In this document: positions 38,801-50,245 of the stretch, piece after piece | Position numbering within the stretch: the first letter of the stretch is position 1 | How the letters are laid out: each line of letters begins with the position of its first letter | Source of the DNA: Acephala macrosclerotiorum | Taxonomy: Eukaryota; Ascomycota; Leotiomycetes; Helotiales; Mollisiaceae | DNA length: 64,000 nucleotides | Direction: 5' to 3' | Assembly (NCBI GenBank): GCA_014904845.1 | Contig: MU119224.1 | Span: 124,001 to 188,000 of the forward strand | Notes under the pieces: generated by a model | What the model was told of the DNA's origin: nothing | Databases searched by the model: none | The model's input: the letters and a program-made list of their open reading frames with translations, nothing else | Position numbers and translations under genes: made by a program

Positions 38801-41675
38801 GGAGAACTCGGACAACCTCGGAGTTTAGTAATTCAGCACTCGTGACGCTCTCCAAGACATCGCCGTCGAAGTAAGAAGCAAGGGTATTGAAGAGATCAAT
38901 GCCATTGCCCATAGCTTGGCCAAGATAGTGTGCCTCAATCTCCGAAGCCAAAACTTGAAGGTTGGTTAGGATCTTTGTTGCCTTCTTCTTCATGTTCTTG
39001 CTGTTCTTTTCTGTCTCATGGACATCCAGAAACTTCTTGGCTCGTTGAGCAATGAGCTGCTTCATACTGGAGTTATCATGTGGGGTTCGATGCTGCGGTC
39101 CGTCCAAAGACATCGTGGATCCTCGTGAACTTGCCGGCGATGGGCTGATATCGTCTTGTACATCATCCTGCTCGTTCTCATCCTCGTTCTCGTCATCTGA
39201 AGAATCGTCATCATCATCACCAGGTTCACCACGACTGGCCTTCTCCAAGATCTTCTTGGTACCATTAGCTTCGGTAGAATCTGTAGCTTCAATGATCAGG
39301 GAGTCCTTCGAGGTGGAAGAGCCAGCATCTGAAACAACTGCTAATTTAGCAATCTCGGCAATGACACCCTCGCGGTAGAACTGGTAACGATAGATATCGT
39401 CAAGGCGGTCTAAAAGTAGCTCGGCGGCCTGAAGTGCATAATTAACGAGGCTTGGGTGGTCCTGCTGGGAGAGTATTGCTGCCAAGAATGAGGCATAGGG
39501 AACGGACCGCAAGGCTTCCATCAATATATCCTTGTCGAGATTCGATAGCATCTTCAACTGAGCTGTCAACACCTTCTGACGAACGCTCAAATTGACAGTG
39601 CTGGAGAAGGCATCCGTTAATGTTGGAAATAGGATGATGGCGAAGCGCTTAACTTCATCTTTGCATCCTTCCAGGAGCTCGAGGCGCTTCTCATTCGACG
39701 ATTGCTTTCGAGAGCTCGAAGGGGGAGCCGCAGGCGGGGCAGATGCGGGATCAATATCCATAATCTCATCAAAAGTCGGCTGAGACTCTCTAGGCAAGCC
39801 AGGGAGGAGTTCACAGATGACATTCAAAGTCTCAATAACTTGCTCTCGAGGTCTATGGATCAGTGCTTGCATAATCACGACACTGTCCAGCTTCGATGCA
39901 ATATCCTCGTCTGGATTAGGCGGCGAGACACCCGTCAAGATCTGGTATAGGGTTTCGACCACGTTCATCTTGAAGAGTTCTGCTGATAGACTTGCACTGG
40001 CTTTGGCCGTAAACGCTAGAACTCGTAGAAATTGGGTATGGATATTAGGCCCAATGAGATTTGTTGTTCCAGGCAATAGCAAACGAAGGATTGCTCTAAG
40101 CAGGTCCGTGCTAACAAGCTCTTCGAGTTTATCGGGGTGATATCTGAAGCTTTCCACAATACGGGAGACACAAAGGGAGCCCTGCTCAACGACCTTTTGA
40201 TCATTGGAGCTGAGAACGTTGAGAAGGATGCCCATAACATCTCGAACCACGCCGAATGAATCCTCTGGGATGTTTCGGCAGCAATTCGCAGCCGTAGTGA
40301 CAGCGGTTCTCTGCGTACTTGTAGCGAAGAAGTCAAGGTAGGTTAGACAAGCGGTTAGTCCACCTTCACGAACAATGGATGCCGGGTACTCGACAGAGAT
40401 CTTCTCTAGAGTCTGTAGGTCGTTAGATAGTGCTCCCAATAAGACTGAGGGGACTTACGCTGAGTGCTTGCTCGGCCAGATCAATGAAGTGGATCTCAAG
40501 GAGCTTCGCACAAAGAATGGGAACAGCTCCTCCGTAGACTACATTCGCTGTGCTGGCGGGTAGTGCCTCCATGAGATTGGCAAGGCACCGGCAGGCAAGC
40601 AGCATCATCTCAGAATTCTCTTCACCAAAATCCGATGGCTGCATCAAAGCAACAAGTTCCTTTACGAAAGCATCTGGCGAAAAATGACCCGACAAGTTAT
40701 CTTCAGTAGACACAAGAAGGATCTCAGACAGCTCTTGAAGGGCAATTAACTGCACTGATGGGTCGTCCTTCTGCTTGAGGTTGATCAAGATCTCGCGCAA
40801 TCTCTGGGAAACCCCTTGTATCATACCACTCAACGCTCGTAATGTGCCCGAAAGACCTTGTGGTGGCCCTCCAGCCCCGCCAAAGCCTCCGAATGGATCC
40901 TGATCGTCATCGTCGTCGTCGTCTCGACCATCATAGTCGCGGGGTATTCTGTCATCCGCCGGATCATCGCTGCCATCATCATCGTCGTCGATAGGCGGAG
41001 GTTTATCATCAAGACTGCGATCAATCGAATTGTCCCCATCCTTATTCCCAGCAACAGCCTTCTTTGCTCGACGGTTGGAGCTTGGAGTTGAGACGGAGGG
41101 ATCTGTGTTGATGGTTAGGTCTGTACTAGAAACTGCTCTAGGGGAATTTGACTGACCTTGACCACCTTTCTTGTTTCTAGATGACTTTCGTTTCGAAGTA
41201 GCCGATGTACTTGGTGGATCGGTGGAAGCGCCAGCAGTATTTCGTTTTGAAGCAGTCGACGTACTTGATAGATCGTTGGAAGGACCAGCAGAATCACTAA
41301 GAAAGTCAGTTCCTACAGATATAGAGGCATAAGATCCACATACCTAGGACTCGACATAACCGCAGGAGTCTTTCCTTTCCTTCGTCGAGATGGAGGTTGC
41401 GCTGCAGGTGCAGGAGGCTGCGGAGGGGGAATCTCTTGCTCTGCTACCTTCTGCCGCTTAGGACGTCTCGAAGATGAGGATTTCGCAGGCTCAGGCTCGG
41501 GTGCTGGACTGCTATCTCGTGCAGTTGCTTTGCGCTTTCTCGACGGCGCTGGTGCTGAATTTGGGGCAGGCGCAGAAGTTGACGGAGCACTCGCAGAGGC
41601 GGTATTGGATGTGGACTCCGACGAGTTGGCTAGTTGTCTCGCCGCCGCCCTTGTGATTCTGTTCGTTGGAGGCAT
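35809..41675 (-). CDS. ufd4: HECT-type E3 ubiquitin ligase Ufd4/TRIP12 family
   Basis: Six exons (41675-41344, 41296-41157, 41102-40459, 40412-36257, 36205-36056, 36005-35809) give 1872 residues. The N-terminus is Ser/Ala/Pro-rich with basic nuclear-type patches (SRKRKA, RRPKRQK), then a strongly acidic Asp-rich stretch (about residues 185-220). Armadillo-like helical repeats follow (about 230-780), beginning GMIQGVSQRLREIL and LVALMQPSDFGEENSEMM. The C-terminal HECT domain is complete. The catalytic Cys is about residue 1839 in SVMTCVNYLKLPDY, followed by the MNTAIKEGQGAFHLS tail. Ufd4 builds ubiquitin chains on ubiquitin-fusion and N-degron substrates with Ubr1 and the proteasome. Introns are short and conventional. 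The long frame continuing to 36219 just crosses the intron. Confidence 0.93.
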
Positions 41676-42614
41676 GAGTACTTGGGTCTGAAGAAGATGT
41701 TGGATGAAGGTTGAAGAAGATCGAAGATGGAATTTAGAGGTGGTAGGGGCTCAAGGCAGAAGGAAGGAGCTGGTGGGAGTAGTGAATTGAATTGCCTAAC
41801 CTGGAAGTAACAATCGGGGTTCTCCTATCGTTTTCGAGACTTGAAGTAGAGTTCATTCGTGAATCCATTTGCTCACGCCATTTGTTGGCAGGAGATGGCA
41901 GTAGTTGGTCGGGAGGTTGAAGAAGTTGCGTGCAGGTTTAATAGTTGTTCGTTCGTTCTGCAAGTTGTGATCGATAGCAAGATGCTTCGCTAACCGTAAT
42001 TTGGCGCCCGCAATGCCGCTTCAAGGATTAAAGTTACTGGAAACCTCTTCAAATACAAGAAGACCAAAGATGCACAAGGATTGTTCAGGCTTACCAGTTA
42101 CTTAGGTCATTCTTCTAGATCTAGGTGGGCTTTGGGCAAGTAAAATTCATTATCACAGCGAAGAACGTTATCGGTACACGTATCACTGAACATTTTGGTT
42201 TCGGGGATCGATGACGCGATATGGTTCGCCCCAATATTTTCATTTTCAAAGTTTCAAATGCCTACAGTCTGCCACATATTGTCCTACATACTTCAATCCT
42301 TTCCATGTTCGTGTACTTGGATAGAGTTGATGTGCGCTTATCGCTCGTCTGTTCTGATACTGTATTGCTAATGCAACGTGCTCCACGTCATTCATTCTGT
42401 CGACGCGTCGAGGAATATCATCGAAGGAAAACTAGCCAGAGAAATCAGGTTAGGTGTCCAGGAGAGAGATTCAAGAAAGGGAAGAAACCAGTCAAGCACC
42501 ATGTTCTCATAGATACTTCGGGTTTCTTCATTCTTTGGCGAGTTTATCGTTTTGATTATGGTACCAGGAGTCCTGGTCATCGAAACCATAACAATGTTCC
42601 TTTCGTCTCATGTT
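41676..42614. other. Intergenic upstream of ufd4
   Basis: This holds the ufd4 promoter. The frame 42221-42622 (+) and its antisense show no domain. No repeat was seen. Confidence 0.4.
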
Positions 42615-43362
42615 CCGACTAAGATGCGTTGTCAATCTCTATAATCCCTATCGTTGTGTTCTCATCTGATTCGCTTGTATGAGATGGGGGAAACCAGCCA
42701 ATTTGGACATAGCGATCAGGGACTGTGGCAAGACATCTGGGACTTTGGAGTATGATATTCTATTGTTGAACCGCTTCAGTATCTCTGGGGAATTACCTGC
42801 GGCGAACGCGAAAACCTTCAAATTGCTCGTTGGTTCAAAGACGGAAAATAAACTACCAAACCCGCTCTGCTCGCGATCGATTCCCCGTAACGTTAGCAGG
42901 ATCCGAGTATCTGCTGGGAATAGGCGAAGGAAGACCTGTGGAAAATTGTGGGTGAGATAAGATATTGATATAGTCATGTTCAGATAAAACTGATCTCTAG
43001 GTCTAGAAGCTCTTGAAACATATGAAAGAGCAGAAAGTAACCGGTTTAAGACGCAGGTACTGTTCGTGCCATACAAGAAAATTATTGCGGATGTTCCCCT
43101 AGGTCCAGGCACGCGGCTGCTCAGCCTCAAAACTCACGATATCGATATGGCAGTGGGGGTTCTCGTAGAGGGGTTCTTTCAAGGGTCCAAAGAGGTTAGT
43201 AGAATAAGCATTGCGCGATGCCCACAGGACTTCTGCTCTCAGACCTTCAAGGAGACCAGGATGTTGTCGCCGCTTATCTACTGATGATGCAAGAGCTTCT
43301 AACAATTGTCCCTTCTTCTGACCGACAATTTGAAGACCTTTTGAGGGACATTCAAAATTCAC
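42615..43362 (-). pseudogene. Possible decayed coding region, family unknown
   Basis: Two minus-strand frames read like protein but do not join cleanly: 43362-43099 (with LLEGLRAEVLWASRNAYS and HCHIDIVSFEAEQP) and 43130-42648 (with VFLRLFPADTRILLTLRGID). Downstream, a third frame ends at about 42620 (RYVQIGWFPPSHTSES...). Changing frame twice without good splice sites suggests decay, although unrecognised introns are possible: one acceptor-like 'ccacag' lies near 42942. I do not recognise a family. Low confidence. Confidence 0.25.
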
Positions 43363-44180
43363 GCGCTAGCGTCATGTACTCAATAAGACTGATGACAAAC
43401 CTGACAACTGCAATTGCAGCTGCGCCCACGATCTCGGTTCTTCGAAACAAGTCATCTTCTGGCTGTTAAAGTGCTCTGATCTCCTTGTATCTCCGTTCAG
43501 ATCAGAATCCCGCTACCTTTTCAGTTAGCCTCCCGATGCCCGGCGAAGCTTAGAACAATGTAGTGGGGTAATGGACCAAGGCGACGACCGCTCTTAGCTA
43601 CCTACCAACCTTTGTACAAATACGACTTCATTTTCCATGTCGCACACTCTGGGAGCGCCCTTTTGCCTTCCATACTATTGCGACCCCATATTACCCTCAA
43701 ATCTATCGCAACTGTCCTACGATCTCAGCTGGACTATCGACTGCCCGCAGAACCCAACCAAATCGTTGCTTTCTCGCTGCGACATCGATTGCATCAAGCC
43801 TTCGAAACACACCCTATCAACCTGCACTCATGGCTACCAATCTGCCAGTTCAGTCAGCCTCTGCGCAAACTCTGCGCCTACCATTTTCTCCGGGATAACT
43901 TGCGTCCGACCTAAAGCGGCCCCGAACGGACTCTTGTTTTGGTGTGGTAGATTCTTACCAGTTACTGTACGAATATCCTTCTCTGGAGAACTTGTCAAGG
44001 TCAAAGCTGATTCAATCTCTAGTCCCTCCTTCGTAAGCCAGTCTCTCCCAAATTCCGCTAAACTATTATATCCTGCGTCGGAGGTCTCCGGTCGAAAGGG
44101 CTATCGCAGAGCCATAGTCGAGGATCTTACGCGTCCACCAAGCATACTATATTCCACGTCTCCTTCATTCTTGCATAACA
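43363..44180. other. Unresolved stretch, possibly part of a spliced or decayed gene
   Basis: Three overlapping plus-strand frames are open (43612-43914, 43637-44215 and a shorter one from an ATG near 43830), each with protein-like patches. The frame 43637-44187 ends in a consensus GTAAGT donor whose phase fits the exon at 44350. This could be the true 5' part of the next entry. No domain was recognised. Confidence 0.25.
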
Positions 44181-44852
44181 ATGGCAGTAAGTGGAGAAGG
44201 GCGCGGTACATGTGATCATTAGCTAACATTGGGTTGAGTCGGACTTCACAAAGTTCAATACCAATTTCGGGTGGATGGAAGGATATTTCTCCCCTGTCTC
44301 TGATGCTTATAAAACTCCCAAAGCATACTTCATACTGATCCATCTACAGTGGACCACATCTTAGGGAAGTTGAGCACTTTCATTGTGGAGAGAATAGGTA
44401 CCAACATCGAGGACGCCATCTCAAATCTCCAGCCCTACAAAGAAAACATCTATGTTATCCAGCAGCTTGTTCGTACGTCGTCTGGGAAACAATTTATTTT
44501 ACTTATTTTATTTTTTGCTTTGGAGTGTCTCCTAATATTTCTCCCAAAACTCCCAAAACATCCTTTTAAGGGCAACTACTGATACCCCCATGATCTAGAG
44601 AACGATATTTCCTCCACCAGAGCCCGCCTATTCCTGAGAAGGGAAATGTCTATCCAAATACTTGAGTATATCCATTTTTGTAAAACCCCAAATATTCTTT
44701 AGCCCTAATTTATACCAGTACCTGCTCCAGTCATTGAGTACATCGAACAATATGAACTCTACCTCGATGATGCTGTAGACGGCAAGGGAAAGACGAACGG
44801 ACAGAACTCTGGTAGAGCTTCACCTGCAACTAGTAGTTCGTCTAAGAGCTAA
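44181..44852 (+). CDS. Possible small spliced gene, unknown product
   Basis: Two exons with a protein-like composition are visible. Exon 44350-44472 encodes DHILGKLSTFIVERIGTNIE and a following helical segment. Exon 44719-44852 encodes PAPVIEYIEQYELYLDDAVD and a Ser-rich tail ending in a stop. A 25-base first exon (44181-44205, donor GTACAT) gives a 93-residue model in phase. Alternatively, the consensus donor at 44188 makes these exons the 3' end of the longer frame that opens at 43637. Introns of 144 and 246 bases are long for this window. Function is unknown; the helical segments suggest a small structured protein. The model needs transcript support. Confidence 0.3.
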
Positions 44853-45695
44853 ATTACCTCTAGAAGGAAGCTTATGACATGAAAACATGATACCCGACTC
44901 ACGCAGCAACAGTGTTGCTTCAGAACCAACGGCCGATATGCCTACCTCCACGCACCAGGCTCTCTTGCAGCTAACACTGCGCAAACTCTCCCCGGCAAAG
45001 TGCTACTGAGACCTGTTCAAATTCCTCTTGTGCTCTCGAAAGCGCTGCGCCTTTAATACAGCACACCTCTTTCATATTCCCGCCAATGGATTTTGCATTG
45101 GGCCGGCATAAAGGCGGCTCATAATTGTTTTTGGGTTGGGATATCTGATTGCGTAGATCTGGACCTAATGCGAGGCTCAGAGCCCGCCGATATCCCAAAG
45201 AGAGGCTTTGATCTTTTAAAGACTGAGAAATAAATCCTTGAGCCATGGTTTTACAATACTTTCATGGCCCATAACTTCCAAGTACATCTGGTACCTTCTC
45301 GAGCTTCGAAGATTATGAATGTCCCAAATTCCACAGCATATTAGGAAGTCGTTCAATGTCCCATTTATTAACCTGCTCCGAAAACCAACGAACAGCTATG
45401 TAATATCTAATCTCGAATCAATCCCGATCAGCCTCATCATTAATTCAGGCACCGACCAGGGAAGGTCCGTGCACTGGGGCCCATGGGCGTCTTCGAGAGG
45501 CGTCGTCATAAACATTAATGCGGTGGCTGACTTGGAGCTTGTGACCTTGACTCAACACTCACATTTTCACCTTCATAACTCTTGTGAGAGCGGCTACTTT
45601 TAGTCGCAGATTATTGAACATCACAATCCTTCGCTTTAAGCATTTTCTTTTGATCATCACGGTAATACTGCGACGCTGAGCGCCGCCACTTCGAG
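44853..45695. other. Intergenic upstream of ncr1
   Basis: No supported gene; frames 44971-45246 (-) and 45319-45603 (+) lack domains. The right end is the ncr1 promoter and leader. Confidence 0.4.
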
Positions 45696-48600
45696 ATGGG
45701 ACTGAGGGACTTCGCGGCTGTTGCGGGGCTGCTCAGTCTAGCATCAGCCGAGCTATTCACGCCTAAGCATGAAGCAGGACGATGTGCCATACGAGGGAAC
45801 TGCGGAGGGGGGGGGTTCTTTGCACCGCCGTTACCATGCCCCGATAATGGACCAGCGGAGGATCCCGAGGACGATGTCAGACAGCAGCTGGTAGAAATAT
45901 GCGGGCCGAAATGGAAGACTGGGCCAGTATGCTGTGAAGGATCGCAGGTACGGACATTTACATTTAAATTTACATACAAGACATCTGCTGATTCATCATA
46001 GCTCGATACATTATCCGACAACCTCCAGAAAGCACAGCAGTTCATATCTGCCTGCCCGGCTTGCAAAGAGAACTTCTACAACCTCTTCTGCACGTTTACC
46101 TGCTCGCCAGATCAATCGCTATTCATAAATGTCACAAAGGCCGAAGATAAGAGTGGGAAGCTGGCTGTTACAGAGCTAGACCAACTCATCTCGGACGATT
46201 ATGGTTCTGGATTCTACGACAGCTGCAAAGACGTGAAGTTCGGGCCAACGAACACAAATGCTATGAGCTTTATTGGAGGAGGTGCGAAGGAGTATACGGC
46301 ATTTCTGACATTCTTGGGGAAGAAGAATCCTCCATTCGGCTCTCCTTTCCAGATAAACTTTCCAAGACCTAGCGATTACCCCGAGCCAGGAATGGGACCA
46401 CTGGGCATGGGAGCAAAAAAGTGCAACGATGAGGACGAGAGCTTCCGGTGTGCTTGTATCGATTGTCCTGCAGTATGTCCTACGCTGCCAGAGGTTTCCG
46501 AGGTAGGGTCATGCCATGTTGGAAAGCTTCCTTGCCTGTCCTTCGCAGCTATATTGGCGTACGGTGTCATCCTTCTCTTACTTGTCACGGCAATCTTCGG
46601 TCACATTGCTTATATAAAACATGCTCGAAGGAAGAGCGAGCGTCTACGGCTTCTGCAAGATGCGAACCCGAGTGATGATGAAGATGAAGGAGACATGGTC
46701 CACAATGGTGCTATGTATGATCGACCGCAGAGGAACTACTGGATCAACTCCGTCTGCGACAGTGCTTTCAGTAGACTTGGATACGCAGCTGCCACGTCCC
46801 CAGGGATCACTATCGGTACCAGCATTCTGGTGGTTGGACTGCTCAGCTTAGGATGGATCAGATTTTCGGTTGAAACAGATCCTGCTCGATTGTGGGTTAG
46901 TCCAACTTCGGATGCTGCACAGGAGAAGGCCTTTTTCGACGAGAGTTTTGGACCCTTCTACCGTGCCGAGCAAATTTTTTTGGTCAATGATACTGTCACG
47001 AACATCACGAGTCCAGTCCTGAGCTATGAGACTCTCAAATGGTGGATAGATGTCGAGACACGGATTAGTAATCTCAAGGGGAACAAGACTGGAGCGATGC
47101 TTGATGATGTTTGCTTCAAACCTACAGGCGAAGGCTGCGTGGTCCAATCCGTAGCTGCATACTTTGGAAATGACCTTTCAAATTACGACGAAAACGACTG
47201 GGTTGACAGACTTCGAGAATGCGTAAAGTCTCCTGTTGATTGTCTTCCCGAATTTCAGCAACCTATAGAGCCAACCATGATCCTTGGTGGGGCCAATGGC
47301 TCCAGCGATCCTGCAGACTCATCTGCCATCATTGTTACTTGGGCTGTAAACAATTTTTACGAAGACACGCCTGAGCTTGGTCGAGCTATGGATTGGGAAG
47401 AGTCTATGAAGGCGACTCTACTCGGTGTACAACGCGAGGCCGAAGACCGCGGACTGAGATTGTCATTCTCCACGGAAATCAGCTTGGACCAGGAACTCAA
47501 TAAGTCGACCAACACCGATGCGAAGATAGTCGTTATCAGCTACATCATCATGTTCTGCTACGTATCGCTGGCTCTTGGGTCAACTGCACTGTCTTTGAGA
47601 TCCATTCTACGCAATCCAGCAACCTCGCTGGTCGAGTCCAAGTTTACGCTTGGTGTTGTGGGCATCCTGATTGTGTTAATGTCCATCTCAGCATCTATCG
47701 GACTGTTCTCAGCTGCAGGCATCAAGGTGACTCTCATTATAGCTGAAGTCATTCCTTTCATTGTGCTTGCAGTCGGCGTCGACAACATTTTCTTGATTGT
47801 CCACGAATTTGAGAGAGTCAACATCAGCCACGCCGACGAAGTGGTTGAGTACAGGATGGCCAAGGCTTTAGGCCGAATGGGGCCATCTATACTTCTGTCC
47901 GCGATCACTGAGACAATCGCCTTTGCACTAGGTGCCTTTGTAGGCATGCCAGCTGTCCGGAACTTTGCAGTTTATGCTGCTGGTGCCGTATTTATCAACG
48001 CACTACTGCAGGTGACGATGTTTGTCTCGGTGCTGACGCTCAACCAAAACAGAGTCGAGGACCACCGGGCTGACTGCTTCCCATGCATTAAGATTAGCGG
48101 CGCGGGGGTGCAGCTAGGTGGGTCCAACGGAAATGGCTACCCAAGAGCTTACGAAGGTCAAGATGAGGGGGCTCTGCAAGCGTTCATCCGCAAGCACTAC
48201 GCTCCTACGATTCTTGGAAAGAAGGTGAAAGTGGCTATCGTAGTGTTCTTTCTGGGTCTTTTCACAGCAGGTGTTTCCCTGATACCCGAAGTATCTCTGG
48301 GACTTGACCAACGAGTTGCAATTCCCGATGACTCATACCTTATTCAGTACTTCGATGACCTCTACGATTACTTCGAATCAGGCCCTCCAGTCTACTTTGT
48401 CACTCGAGAGTTAAACTTCACAGAGAGAGTGCACCAACAAGAAATCTGTGCTCGCTTCACAACATGTGAGCAAGAATCACTTACAAATATCCTCGAGCAG
48501 GAGCGAAAGAGACCAAATATCTCATATATCGCTGCTTCCACAGCAAGCTGGATCGACGACTATTTCCGTTGGCTTGACCCTCTTTCTGAAGACTGTTGCG

Positions 48601-49589
48601 TCGAAGGAGTCGGGAGGAACAAGCATACATGCTTTGAAGGCCGTGATCCGCCATGGAATATCACCTTGTCTGGCATGCCTGAGGGCGATGAGTTTATCCA
48701 TTACATCCAGAAGTGGCTCGACTCTCCAACAGATGCCAGCTGCGCCCTCGGTGGTAAGGCATCCTATAGCACCGCTCTTGTCATCGACGCAGAGCGAGAC
48801 ACTATCCCAGCCAGTCACTTCCGTACCAGTCATACTCCACTTCGAAGCCAGGATAACTTCATCGATGCCTACGCTTCGGCACGCAGAATATCAAAGAGCA
48901 TCAAGGAAAGTACTGGCGTCGAAGTGTTCCCCTACAGCGTATTCTACATCTTCTTCGACCAATATGCTTCAATCGTCCGCCTCACTGCCACCCTCCTTGG
49001 TTCAGCACTGGCCCTGATCCTCATCATATCATCCATTCTTCTTGGATCCCTCAGAACAGGCGCTGTCGTTACCGCAACGGTGATCATGATCGTTGTCGAC
49101 ATCATCGGTACCATGGCCGTCTTCAACGTCTCCCTCAACGCCGTCAGTCTCGTCAATCTTGTAATTTGCGTCGGTATTGGAGTCGAGTTCTGTGCTCACA
49201 TTGCAAGAGCATTCATGTTCCCATCTCGTGCTGTCATGGAGCGAGCAAAGAACAAGTTCCGTGGCCGCGATGCCCGATCTTGGACCGCACTCGTAAATGT
49301 TGGCGGCTCTGTCTTCTCTGGCATCACTATCACGAAGCTACTCGGTGTCTTCGTACTTGCCTTCACGAGAAGCAAGATTTTCGAGATCTACTATTTCAGA
49401 ATCTGGTTGGCGCTGGTCGTCTTCGCTGCTACACACGCATTGATCTTCTTGCCTGTAGCGCTCAGTCTCGTGGGTGGAGATGGGTACATTGATCCTGAAT
49501 CTGATGGGGGGTTGGAGGAAGATCTTGCGAGCAGACGATATAGGCCAATGTTGCCAGAAGACGAGGATGATACGGATGATGAATTTTAG
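45696..49589 (+). CDS. ncr1: Niemann-Pick C1-related sterol transporter Ncr1
   Basis: Exon 1 (45696-45947) and exon 2 (46002-49589) give 1279 residues. The N-terminus MGLRDFAAVAGLLSLASAELF is a signal peptide. The cysteine-rich sterol-binding domain follows (CAIRGNCGGGG, CPACKENFYNLFCTFTCSPDQ). A first membrane span lies near residue 265-285. The sterol-sensing domain at about 590-760 has five spans (KIVVISYIIMFCYVSLALGS, FIVLAVGVDNIFLIVHEFER). A second luminal domain and a C-terminal RND-type set of spans (about 1065-1240) complete the fold, with an acidic cytosolic tail. Ncr1 moves sterols from the vacuole lumen into its membrane. A run of nine G in exon 1 encodes Gly codons; the frame is intact. 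Confidence 0.96.
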
Positions 49590-50245
49590 CTGAATTTGTA
49601 ATTCAATATTGTGTAGATAGATTCCCCTTCTGGTAACAGGTCACAGCATAGCGCCAATGTATTTTATTGCTTTAGTTTGACAATTTTTTCTCGCCTTCTC
49701 AAATGTAACACTATTACTCATGGACTAAGATGGATTGTCTAGCTTAACGAGAACTTTCTCTGGCCAGATTTTCTGCTCGAGATGGAGAGTCGTACTTGCA
49801 ATATGTATCAGACATTGAAATAGGCGATTTCCCCACGTAGCACGAGGTATTAGTATTCTTTAAAGCATGAAGTGGAAAGTAGCTTTCATTATCCATTACA
49901 GAAGTCATCATACTTCGTACAGACTACGCTTGATAGACAATGAGTCCAGGCTCAGCCAGATCAGTCCATAACGCCAACACCATCATACCGCGATATTCAT
50001 ACGAACAATACAGACAGACCCAATACAATAGGCCTCCGCCACACAATCCAAAACACGACCCTGCAATACTCAAACAGCACATCATACCAATATCAAAAGG
50101 CCAATCTACCAACAATTTTCCAACCCAACACCAATAATTTATGCCCACAAAACAGCAGCAAGTAAGCAATCATCTTCAAAGCAAATCGAAGCAACAAGAC
50201 CGTACCGCCCAAGGCGGCAATGGCCAGTACAGTCCATATTCGTGG
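49590..50245. other. Convergent 3' regions of ncr1 and not4
   Basis: No supported gene. The overlapping frames at 49924-50169 (-) and 49940-50137 (+) are short and featureless. Confidence 0.4.

Noticed and set aside
38608..39378. Open frames antisense to ufd4
   Set aside because: Shadows of the Ser- and Asp-rich coding sequence; no domain or start context.
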